Below, piece by piece: positions 1-5,536 of a stretch of DNA of 6,210 nt. The DNA comes from Chloroflexia bacterium. Its GTDB lineage: Bacteria > Chloroflexota > Chloroflexia > Thermomicrobiales > UBA6265. The stretch lies in assembly GCA_013696525.1 (NCBI GenBank), contig JACCYK010000274.1, forward strand, positions 1 through 6,210, read 5' to 3'. Numbering within the stretch: the stretch's first letter is position 1; every line of letters begins with the position of its first letter. The notes under the pieces are model-generated. The model searched no databases. It saw only the letters and a list, made by a program, of their open reading frames with translations, and was not told where the DNA came from. The translations under genes were made by a program, and so were the position numbers.

Positions 1-196
1 CGCTCAGGGTGTAGTACCCGGCGACTCGATGCACTTGGTCGTCATTGAGGACGAAGACCGTGGCGACGTGACGCTCGTCGTCTTGCCGCGCGCGTTGCCG
101 CAGATAGCGGTCGAGGGAATCCTCACCGCACGAGAAAGCGGCTCGATCGTGGTGCCGTCCGAGACTCTCGATGCGGTAGCGATGGGACGCCAGCAT
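1..196 (-). CDS. GNAT-family N-acetyltransferase toxin of a type II toxin-antitoxin module (partial, 3' end outside window)
   Basis: The 65 visible residues are the N-terminal part of a Gcn5-related acetyltransferase. They begin MLASHRYRIESLG, then show the hallmark order of this toxin family: a Phe-x-Cys-Gly near residues 21-24, the LDRYLRQRARQD helix (about 28-39), the strand VATVFVL (about 44-50) and GYYTLS (about 60-65) at the window edge. TacT, AtaT and KacT relatives use acetyl-CoA to acetylate the amino group of aminoacyl-tRNA and so block translation. The acetyl-CoA pyrophosphate loop and catalytic Tyr lie beyond the edge, so activity cannot be judged. The ATG follows the antitoxin TAG with no intervening base and has no Shine-Dalgarno of its own, which implies translational coupling to the antitoxin. 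The family call is firm because partner and order match; the exact tRNA target is unknown. Confidence 0.9.
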   Translation of the reverse strand, partial: MLASHRYRIESLGRHHDRAAFSCGEDSLDRYLRQRARQDDERHVATVFVLNDDQVHRVAGYYTLS

Positions 197-520
197 CTAT
201 TCGGCTATGAGTTGCCGGTGGCGGTGCGCGGCGGCGCGCAGGCGCTCGTTGGGCGCCGGCGGATGAATAATCGCTTCCGCGAACGCCAAACTGTCGCGAG
301 CGGTGAGCGTGATGACCTCGTACCGCTGGATCGTTTCCATGGCCGCCGCTTGGGCGCTGGCGACGACGAAGTCGGTGAGGGACCTTCCTTCCAGGGCCGC
401 GGCCCGCTCCAGCAAGGCTTTCTGGTCCAGACTGAGCCGGGCCTCGAGCCGCTCGCGTCGCGGCGGCCGCGTCGCCACTCTTGCCCGCTCCTCCGCTATA
501 CCAACGGGTGCATGGTCCAT
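197..520 (-). CDS. DUF1778 (TacA/AtaR-like) ribbon-helix-helix antitoxin
   Basis: This 107-residue protein should neutralise the adjoining GNAT toxin and repress its own promoter. After a basic, Pro/Arg-rich N-terminal extension (residues 1-22), the ribbon-helix-helix part is seen as RLEARLSLDQKALLERAA followed by LEGRSLTDFVVASA (about 24-56). The C-terminal tail with ITLTARDSLAFAEAI and HPPAPNERL (about 70-94) is the typical DUF1778 toxin-binding segment, which in relatives plugs the acetyltransferase active site. The start chosen is the ATG at 520, preceded by AGGAG six bases upstream (527-531). A longer reading from 610 would start inside the operator repeat and is unlikely. The N-terminal extension makes it slightly longer than the common 85-100 residues. 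Toxin gene follows with zero spacing. Confidence 0.93.
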   Translation of the reverse strand: MDHAPVGIAEERARVATRPPRRERLEARLSLDQKALLERAAALEGRSLTDFVVASAQAAAMETIQRYEVITLTARDSLAFAEAIIHPPAPNERLRAAAHRHRQLIAE

Positions 521-526
521 GTTGAT

Positions 527-531
527 CTCCT
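527..531 (-). promoter_or_regulatory. Ribosome binding site of the antitoxin gene
   Basis: On the minus strand AGGAG lies six bases before the ATG at 520. It decides the start codon against the longer upstream reading that begins at 610. Confidence 0.8.
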
Positions 532-541
532 CTCGGCAGTT

Positions 542-559
542 CGGCCCGACGCCGGGCCG
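542..559 (-). repeat. GC-rich perfect inverted repeat (hairpin) in the antitoxin leader
   Basis: Arms CGGCCCG (542-548) and CGGGCCG (553-559) are perfect complements around a 4-base loop. In the minus-strand transcript the 7-bp all-G/C stem would end about 10 bases before the AGGAG of the antitoxin. No T-run follows, so it does not look like an intrinsic terminator. It could modulate translation or be a second protein-binding site; function is inferred only. Confidence 0.55.
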
Positions 560-584
560 CGGCAATGAGCCGATCTTTCGAAAA

Positions 585-614
585 AGTGTACGGCAACATG
601 CCGTACACATGCAA
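585..614 (-). promoter_or_regulatory. Probable promoter of the toxin-antitoxin operon
   Basis: On the minus strand a TTGCAT hexamer (614-609) is followed after 18 bases by TACACT (590-585). They match 3/6 and 4/6 of the sigma-70 consensus. They lie in a local AT-rich dip and would place a transcript start near 577, about 57 bases before the antitoxin ATG. The hexamers are weak alone; the operator repeat lying exactly between them strengthens the call. Confidence 0.5.
586..608. promoter_or_regulatory. Operator-like perfect 10-bp inverted repeat
   Basis: GTGTACGGCA (586-595) and TGCCGTACAC (599-608) are exact reverse complements separated by ACA. The repeat fills the spacer between the proposed -35 and -10 elements and overlaps the latter, the classic position for autorepression by a ribbon-helix-helix antitoxin or its toxin complex. 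Such proteins bind as dimers to palindromic half-sites, so DUF1778 binding here is a reasonable inference. I saw no second copy of the half-site elsewhere in the window. Confidence 0.75.
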
Positions 615-768
615 TATTCGCGGTGGTGATAATGAAAACTGTCGACGGGGCGGACCGGTGCTCCGCTACGGATGCATGCGTGGTTCTCAACTCGGTCTCG
701 CCATTGGCGGCCAGTCGGTGAGGCAGCCGTGCTGGTAAGGCATTCGTCTTCCCACGACGCGAGGCGGA

Positions 769-1614
769 TCAGCGATCCAGCTCGTTCAGGAGGGTGCCCA
801 CGCTCTCCTTGGGATACCAGGTCCAGTAGGCTCCGTCGGATTGCAGCAGGCGTTTGCCAATCTGTTGCATCTCTCCCAGATCGTAGAGCCGGTTCGAGTT
901 CCGGTTCTCGAGCGGTTCGTCGAACCGCTCGGCCTCCGGCCGGATCACGCTGAGGGCCCGGCCGTTGGTCGCGATCAAATCCTCGTAGCGGATGATTGAT
1001 CGTTCAGGCAAGTGGCGAGTGAATTGGTCCCAGAACCATCCCAGCAGGCAGAGCTGGCGGTCGAGGTCATCGTCCAACAGGTCCATCTTCGCCTTCAGCT
1101 CCGGCACCGCTCGCTCGGCGGGGGAGTGGCCGCTCCGGATCCGGGTCGAGACCGAGCGCCACGAGGCGACCGTCGCCAGGGGGTTGCGGACAATGGCGTA
1201 GATCGGAAAGGTGTCGACCAGCGATTCCAGCATCCAGGCGAAGAGGTGCGTGTGCTTAATGACCAGGGTGAAATCAGCCGACAGCTCCTTGTCGACGAGG
1301 ATCTCTCCCTGGGAGTCGAGCTGTCGCCGGACTCCCTTGGCCGAAAGCTCGTCGCCGAACGGGTTGTCGGGGACCACGCCGTCGATGTTCCGGGACAGGG
1401 CCCGGCCGCCGGTGAGCAGCGAGGCCCGCTGCTCGTCGAAGAACCGTTCGACCCGCCCGCTCACGTCCCGCGGGTCCGTGGGATCCCCGTGGTCCATCCC
1501 CTGCATCGGCTCGTGGAGCGCCACGGTGTCCGGCAACTTGTTGAGCAGGGCGCAGGTCAGGGTCGTCCCCGAGCGGGGAACCCCGGTCAGCACCACATCG
1601 GTCACGCGGCTCAC
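769..1614 (-). CDS. Sulfotransferase (Sulfotransfer_3 / TPST-like subclass)
   Basis: This 281-residue enzyme should transfer sulfate from PAPS to an acceptor. The 5'-phosphosulfate loop is GVPRSGTTL (residues 11-19), carrying Arg where cytosolic sulfotransferases have Lys, as in tyrosylprotein sulfotransferases and Sulfotransfer_3 proteins. The 3'-phosphate site is VRNPLATVASW, with Arg143 and Ser151 at the expected eight-residue spacing. HEPM (34-37) follows the first helix, and IIRYEDLI (207-214) is the usual strand near the end of the fold. No signal peptide or membrane segment is seen. The start is taken as GTG at 1614, whose GTGA overlaps the upstream stop by four bases; another GTG at 1626 would add four residues. 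It is the last gene of the operon and no terminator is visible after it. Acceptor is unknown: glycan, lipid or peptide are all possible. Confidence 0.85.
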   Translation of the reverse strand: MSRVTDVVLTGVPRSGTTLTCALLNKLPDTVALHEPMQGMDHGDPTDPRDVSGRVERFFDEQRASLLTGGRALSRNIDGVVPDNPFGDELSAKGVRRQLDSQGEILVDKELSADFTLVIKHTHLFAWMLESLVDTFPIYAIVRNPLATVASWRSVSTRIRSGHSPAERAVPELKAKMDLLDDDLDRQLCLLGWFWDQFTRHLPERSIIRYEDLIATNGRALSVIRPEAERFDEPLENRNSNRLYDLGEMQQIGKRLLQSDGAYWTWYPKESVGTLLNELDR

Positions 1615-2441
1615 GCCTCGTCCCACTCGAAGTCCGTTCCCAGCAGGTCGTACAGCCGCCGGTTGTGCGGCGCGTAGTAAGCGGCCAACCGCTGGCGCGT
1701 CTCCGGCTGCATCTCACCATAGAAGCCGCCCGGGTTGTGGATCTCGAACTGGGCCGGCCGCCAGGCCGGCAGATCGAGAAACGCCAGCGCCCGGTCCAGC
1801 CCTGCCTCCGGCCGGGCGAAAAACGGCTCGCTCTGCAGGACGAGCATTTGCTGGCGGGGGAAGAGCCGGAGCCACCGCTTGAGCTGGTCGACGTAGATGC
1901 CCCGCGCCAGCTGAAAGTGAACCCCCGACTGCGGGCGGGCCACATCGCCGGCGAGCCGCAAGTGCTCGAGCTCCTCGGCGATCGCCCCCTCGAACGTGTC
2001 CGCTTCGCCCTGCCGGCGGGTTCGCATCTGGTACTGGGAATAGGCGCGATCGACCGGGTTGCGGAGTAGCACGATCAGCTTCGCCTCTGGCAGCAGCTCA
2101 CGCACGCGCCCCGGCACGTCCGGGTGAAACAGGTAGCTCGGTCCCGATTCGCCCACGACCTCGAACTCGTCTCGCTTCGGGAAGTGGGCCAGGTACCAAC
2201 CCAGCCCTTTGTCGAAGTTCCGGTCGAAGTAGTGAACCTCTTTCTTCGTTGCCCCGCCGACAGCGGGTTGCTCGGTCAGGTAGCGGTAGAGCGACGTCGT
2301 CCCTCCCTTCTGGGCGCCAATGATGATGAAATCGGGCGGCTGGCGGGTGTCCATGTTGCCCCGCTTGAGCCGTCGCTTGATCTTTTGTCGGGCCCGCCTA
2401 TCCAGATCGTCCATGTCCCTCGCCTTAGATCCCCGGTTCAT
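1611..2441 (-). CDS. Sulfotransferase of the heparan-sulfate NDST/3-OST-like group (Sulfotransfer_1)
   Basis: A 276-residue PAPS-dependent sulfotransferase, probably acting on a carbohydrate. FIIIGAQKGGTTSLYRYL (38-55) is the PAPS 5'-phosphosulfate loop with Lys45. KKEVHYF (66-72) supplies Glu68, which aligns with the catalytic base of the heparan 3-O-sulfotransferase NEVHFF motif. LLRNPVDRAYSQY (125-137) is the 3'-phosphate site with Arg127 and Ser135. GIYVDQLKRWLRLFP (181-195) is typical of this group. The N-terminal 30 residues are very basic (KIKRRLKRG). Its ATG overlaps the glycosyltransferase stop as ATGA and has no Shine-Dalgarno, suggesting coupling. An internal ATG at 2414 preceded by AAGGCGAGGG is an alternative start giving 267 residues. 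The substrate is likely the product of the preceding glycosyltransferase, by inference from position. Confidence 0.88.
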   Translation of the reverse strand: MNRGSKARDMDDLDRRARQKIKRRLKRGNMDTRQPPDFIIIGAQKGGTTSLYRYLTEQPAVGGATKKEVHYFDRNFDKGLGWYLAHFPKRDEFEVVGESGPSYLFHPDVPGRVRELLPEAKLIVLLRNPVDRAYSQYQMRTRRQGEADTFEGAIAEELEHLRLAGDVARPQSGVHFQLARGIYVDQLKRWLRLFPRQQMLVLQSEPFFARPEAGLDRALAFLDLPAWRPAQFEIHNPGGFYGEMQPETRQRLAAYYAPHNRRLYDLLGTDFEWDEA

Positions 2442-3418
2442 CGCGCCAGCGCCGTCACGTCGCCGGCGCGGGCCTCCAGCCAGAGTCGATCAATGTGTTC
2501 TAACACGTCGTGAAACGCCGAGCGCTCCCGCTCCACGCTGTACTCCCCGGCCATGGCCAGGGCGTTGGCCCGCATTCGCGCTGCCTCCTCTTCCGGCAGG
2601 GCCAGGGCGGATTCCGTCGCCGCGGCCAGGTCGTCGACCGCGAACGAGGGGACGAAGGCGGTCGAGCCGGGCCGGCAGAACCCGCGGTTGCCGATACAAT
2701 CGGGGCAGACCACCAGCGTCCCCGCCGCCAGCCCTTCCAAGGCCGGCAGGTAGAACCCTTCCGTGTCGTTCGGCAGGAAGAGGGTGACGCGGGCGCGCTG
2801 AAGCCGGCGCAGGTACTCGGACCGGTGCAGGCGCTCGGTCAGGAGCCGAACCCGGCGGCCCTTGCCTTCCAATCGCGTTAGGAGCCGCAGCCCGAGCTCG
2901 GGGCGCTTCAGGGCGGCGATCAGCACATCGACGTCGGGCTCGACCGCCGTTTCCGGAATGTCGTCGCCCAGGTCGATCCCATTCGGGATGACGATGAGCG
3001 GCCCCCGCACGATGCCGGTTGCCCGCAGCGCGGTTCCCACTTCCTCCGCCACACAGACCCGGATCGCCGGCCGGCTTAGGTACTGGTAGCGTTCGTTGGC
3101 GGGGTCGGCGTGGTGGACATGCTGGACAAAGCTCAACACCGGGGTGTCAGGACCCCAGCTCGGGTGTTGCTCGGCCTGCTCCCAGCGCCGACCGCCGAGG
3201 AAAAAGAGACCGACATCCACGGTGTTGGGATCGTCAACCACATACTTCCGCGCGTTGAGCCAAGGGTTCGAGGCGTCCCAGCGCGTCTTCGCGGTGAAGC
3301 TGATGCGGGGGGTAAAGCCGGGCGCGGCCAGGACATGCCCGAAATAGTCCCAGAGCTTGAGGTGGGCGCCCCGGAAGTTTCGCAGGTTGGCGTGAAACAG
3401 AACGGTCCGCATTCCCAT
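2438..3418 (-). CDS. Glycosyltransferase, GT4-like (GT-B fold)
   Basis: This 326-residue protein resembles compact GT-B glycosyltransferases that move a sugar from a nucleotide donor to a growing glycan at the cytoplasmic side of the membrane. The N-terminal domain has LSFVQHVHHADP (95-106) and AIRVCVAEEV (118-127). VIPNGID (143-149) marks the interdomain boundary. The retaining GT4 EX7E motif is present as Glu220 and Glu228 in EGFYLPALEG, followed by AAGTLVVCPDC (231-241). The length is short against the 350-400 residues common in GT4 but not truncated. No transmembrane segment is visible. The first ATG is at 3418; an ATG two codons on (3412) has GGAA six bases upstream and is an equal candidate. 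It is the first gene of the operon with the two sulfotransferases. Donor and acceptor sugars cannot be read from the sequence. Confidence 0.88.
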   Translation of the reverse strand: MGMRTVLFHANLRNFRGAHLKLWDYFGHVLAAPGFTPRISFTAKTRWDASNPWLNARKYVVDDPNTVDVGLFFLGGRRWEQAEQHPSWGPDTPVLSFVQHVHHADPANERYQYLSRPAIRVCVAEEVGTALRATGIVRGPLIVIPNGIDLGDDIPETAVEPDVDVLIAALKRPELGLRLLTRLEGKGRRVRLLTERLHRSEYLRRLQRARVTLFLPNDTEGFYLPALEGLAAGTLVVCPDCIGNRGFCRPGSTAFVPSFAVDDLAAATESALALPEEEAARMRANALAMAGEYSVERERSAFHDVLEHIDRLWLEARAGDVTALAR

Positions 3419-3894
3419 TTCCGACGGCCGCGCTAATGGATCGCGAGCAAATTACCGGTGGTCGGCGACGGCCACCCATCTTCATCCTCCCGATCCATGG
3501 AACTCCATCTGAGCGAGACAGCGGCAAGCCAAGGTCTCCTCATGCTCCTATGAAGATAGCATACGCGGCCGTCCACGACCTCACGGCGCCAGCGAGGGCG
3601 CGGCGGGGAGGCGGCGGCAAGATTCCCCATGCGGGCGCTCGCCGCCCCGCCGGCGGGATAGCTTGGATTCATTGCCACCATGACCGGGGAGCCCCGGAAC
3701 AGCCGTTGAATCGCGGAGATACGCGAATAGTGTTAACGAGGTATGCGGATGTCAGAGCTACGTCGTTTATCCATCGATCTTTCAGACATCATCGAATACG
3801 GTATCGGACCTCTCGCCGGCGGCTTCTCATCCGGCTCTAATCTTAACGTGATACATTGTTTCGATGAACCAGGGCGGCGAAGGCGACGTGCCTG
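3419..3894. other. Divergent intergenic region between the glycosyltransferase operon and the kinase-like gene
   Basis: The 476-base spacer separates two transcription units pointing away from each other. It holds a nested inverted repeat (3436-3498), a perfect 12-bp C/G palindrome (3646-3657) and a stretch near 48% G+C at 3721-3870, well below the neighbouring genes. Short readings exist on both strands, but none has convincing ribosome binding and family signal together. One plus-strand reading from ATG 3550 starts MKIAYAAVHDL, like a glycosyltransferase N-terminus, then loses resemblance. Promoters for both units should be here, but I find no hexamer pair good enough to call. Confidence 0.6.
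3436..3498 (-). repeat. Nested inverted repeat in the leader of the glycosyltransferase operon
   Basis: Outer arms ATGGATCG (3436-3443) and CGATCCAT (3491-3498) are perfect complements 47 bases apart. Within them GGTGGTCG (3457-3464) and CGGCCACC (3469-3476) form an 8-bp stem around GCGA; one pair is G-U in the plus-strand RNA and becomes a C-A mismatch in the minus-strand RNA. The structure begins 18 bases upstream of the glycosyltransferase ATG. On the minus strand a 21-codon reading runs from the ATG at 3498 to a TAG at 3435-3433. No T-tract is present. A regulatory role is inferred only. Confidence 0.4.
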
Positions 3895-5352
3895 GTGCGG
3901 CAAGAGGAAGCGAGGCGACCGATCCAACGGCACGACAGCGGGACCGCTCGAGCGGGGAGACGGGAGGGCCGGGGTCGAGCGCCCCGCGATGGAAATGGTC
4001 CGTCGGAACCCGGTTCGGCGCCATCTCCCGCGTTCTTCCAACTCAGCATCGCCACCGATGCCGGGCGGATGCGCACCATCCTGCAGCAACACCTCCATGC
4101 GCTCGGCGGGGAACCGCGTGCCATCCGCGAATGCCGTATCGTCGACGCCTTCCGGACCACGCTCGTCGGTCCCTGCTGGGTCACGTATGATGTTCAGTTC
4201 GAAACGGCGAACGCGGCGCGCGGGGCGACCGCTCGTGTCACCGGAGTGCTCTACCGCGACGCGAAAAAGGCGAGAGCGGCATTTGACGAGCTGGACCGGT
4301 TTTGGGCGACGGGGGGCGGCGCCGCACCCGTGACGCAACCGTTCTTCTCCCTCCCCGAGCTGAACATGCTGCTGGTGGTCTTTCTGTACGACCCCTACTT
4401 GCCGGCGCTCGCTTCACTGATGCTCGGGCCGCCGCCCGCGATCGAGCCGCTGCTCCTTGGACCCCTCGGAACGGGCGATTGGCGGGCCGGGGGGTGGGAC
4501 GTCGAGCCGATCCGGTACCGATTCGGCAAGATCGCCACCTTGCGCCTGTCGGCGCGGGCGCTGGAGGCGCGCGCCTTTGCCAAGGTCTACTTTCACGATG
4601 ACAAGGGAGCGCACGCCTATCAGGCGTTCGCCCGCTTGCGGGAGCGGGCAACCCAGGGGGCGGCCTTTTCGGTGCCGGCGCCCCTCGCCTACGATGATGA
4701 ACTCGGGACCCTCTTCTTAGAGGACGTGCCAGGCACCTCGCTCGAAGACCCGTTCCGGCGGGGGGAGGAAGCGACCGCCGCCGTGCGCCGCACCGCCGCC
4801 GCGCTGGCGGAGCTGCACCTCTCCGACCTGGCGGTGGCGGAGCCTCGGATCGACCTCCATAACGAGCTCGGCCGCTTGGAGCGATCGGCCGAACTGCTGC
4901 GATCGGCGCGCGCGGAGCTTGCCCCGGCCGTCGACCAGATCGTTGGAGCCGCGGTCGAGCGCCTCGCCGAGGTGCCTCCGGCACCGACCCTGGGCGACTT
5001 CAAGGCCGCTCACGTCTTGGTCGATGGCGACCGGCTCGGCCTCATCGACGTCGATCAGCTCGCCGGGTCCGATCCGGTGCTGGACGTGGCCCGCTTCATG
5101 ACCCAACTCTGGAGTGCGGCGCCGGAGTTTGCCCTGCCGTCAAAGCGGACGCGGGCGATCGCGATGGAGTTCGCCGAGGAATACTTTACCCATGCGCCAC
5201 GGTCGTGGCGCGCCCGGCTGCCCGTCCGCTACGCCATGGCGCTCGTCGTCCACATCGCGGCCCGGCACTGGCGACAAGAACCAGATTGGCCGGATCAGGC
5301 GGAGGCGTTTGTGGCAGAGGCGATGACCGCCGTGACCGGCCGGTGGGGCTGA
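3895..5352 (+). CDS. APH/maltokinase-fold phosphotransferase with divergent catalytic loop
   Basis: A 485-residue reading whose second half is an aminoglycoside-phosphotransferase-like kinase (PF01636 type). FAKVYF holds the likely ATP-binding Lys230. LFLEDVPGTSL (273-283) is the hinge. The catalytic loop reads LGDFKAAHVLV: the catalytic Asp368 is kept, but the usual His before it is Leu366 and the usual metal-binding Asn is His373. LIDVDQLAGSDPVLDVA (383-399) gives the second metal ligand, Asp385. Residues about 45-200 form an N-terminal domain, possibly a cap like that of maltokinases. The substrate is unknown: sugar, aminoglycoside-like compound or other small molecule. The start is uncertain. 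GTG 3895 is the only usual start upstream of the segment FFQLSIATDAG that seems to belong to the fold; ATG 4069 would begin just after it. Residues 1-44 are low-complexity Arg/Gly/Pro. It is divergent from the glycosyltransferase operon, which hints at a shared pathway. Confidence 0.75.
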   Translation: MRQEEARRPIQRHDSGTARAGRREGRGRAPRDGNGPSEPGSAPSPAFFQLSIATDAGRMRTILQQHLHALGGEPRAIRECRIVDAFRTTLVGPCWVTYDVQFETANAARGATARVTGVLYRDAKKARAAFDELDRFWATGGGAAPVTQPFFSLPELNMLLVVFLYDPYLPALASLMLGPPPAIEPLLLGPLGTGDWRAGGWDVEPIRYRFGKIATLRLSARALEARAFAKVYFHDDKGAHAYQAFARLRERATQGAAFSVPAPLAYDDELGTLFLEDVPGTSLEDPFRRGEEATAAVRRTAAALAELHLSDLAVAEPRIDLHNELGRLERSAELLRSARAELAPAVDQIVGAAVERLAEVPPAPTLGDFKAAHVLVDGDRLGLIDVDQLAGSDPVLDVARFMTQLWSAAPEFALPSKRTRAIAMEFAEEYFTHAPRSWRARLPVRYAMALVVHIAARHWRQEPDWPDQAEAFVAEAMTAVTGRWG

Positions 5353-5453
5353 AGCCGGAGCGCGACGGGTGAGGCGAAAACTGGTCGATCCCGTGCCGGC
5401 GCCAAGCGTCCCGTTTGGATGAACGGAGCGGCGTCGCGTGCCCCGGATGCGGC

Positions 5454-5469
5454 CGACCGGAACCGGTCG
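5454..5469. repeat. Perfect inverted repeat upstream of the M20 peptidase gene
   Basis: CGACCGG (5454-5460) and CCGGTCG (5463-5469) flank AA. Five bases later comes TATGAT (5475-5480), a 5/6 match to a -10 box with no recognisable -35. The repeat could be an operator in a promoter for the peptidase gene. It has no T-run and so is not a good terminator for the kinase gene. Short GC palindromes arise often by chance in DNA of this composition. Confidence 0.35.
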
Positions 5470-5523
5470 TGGGGTATGATCGCCTCCCGGCTGCCGTGGG
5501 CGGCATGGCTCGCGGACGAATAC

Positions 5524-5530
5524 GGGGAGG
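5524..5530 (+). promoter_or_regulatory. Strong ribosome binding site of the M20 peptidase gene
   Basis: GGGGAGG ends six bases before the ATG at 5537. It selects this ATG over the in-frame ATG five codons later. Confidence 0.85.
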
Positions 5531-5536
5531 CTTCAG

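Noticed and set aside
29..568. Plus-strand open reading of 179 codons opposite the toxin-antitoxin genes
   Set aside because: It is antisense to two genes with clear family signatures, shows no domain, and is of the kind expected in GC-rich DNA.
521..610. Longer antitoxin start at 610 adding 30 residues
   Set aside because: It would begin inside the operator repeat and lacks a ribosome binding site, whereas ATG 520 has AGGAG at ideal spacing.
699..709. Short palindrome CGCCATTGGCG after the last sulfotransferase gene
   Set aside because: Five-base arms and no T-run; not enough for a terminator or an operator claim.
1012..1882. Long plus-strand readings (1012-1677 and 1211-1882) across the sulfotransferase genes
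   Set aside because: Opposite strand to genes with intact PAPS-binding motifs; the translations are Arg/Ser/Pro-rich without recognisable fold.
3646..3657. Perfect palindrome CCCGCCGGCGGG in the divergent spacer
   Set aside because: All G/C and only 12 bases, so expected by chance at this composition.
3840..3867. Possible -10 box TACATT (3852-3857) before the kinase gene
   Set aside because: No -35-like hexamer at 16-18 bases upstream.
3743..4333. Plus-strand reading of 196 codons starting MRMSEL
   Set aside because: It runs out of frame through the conserved kinase sequence and becomes Arg/Ser/Pro-rich; no family signal.
4238..4984. Minus-strand reading of 248 codons inside the kinase gene
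   Set aside because: Shadow of the kinase reading; composition dominated by Arg, Pro and Ala with no motif.
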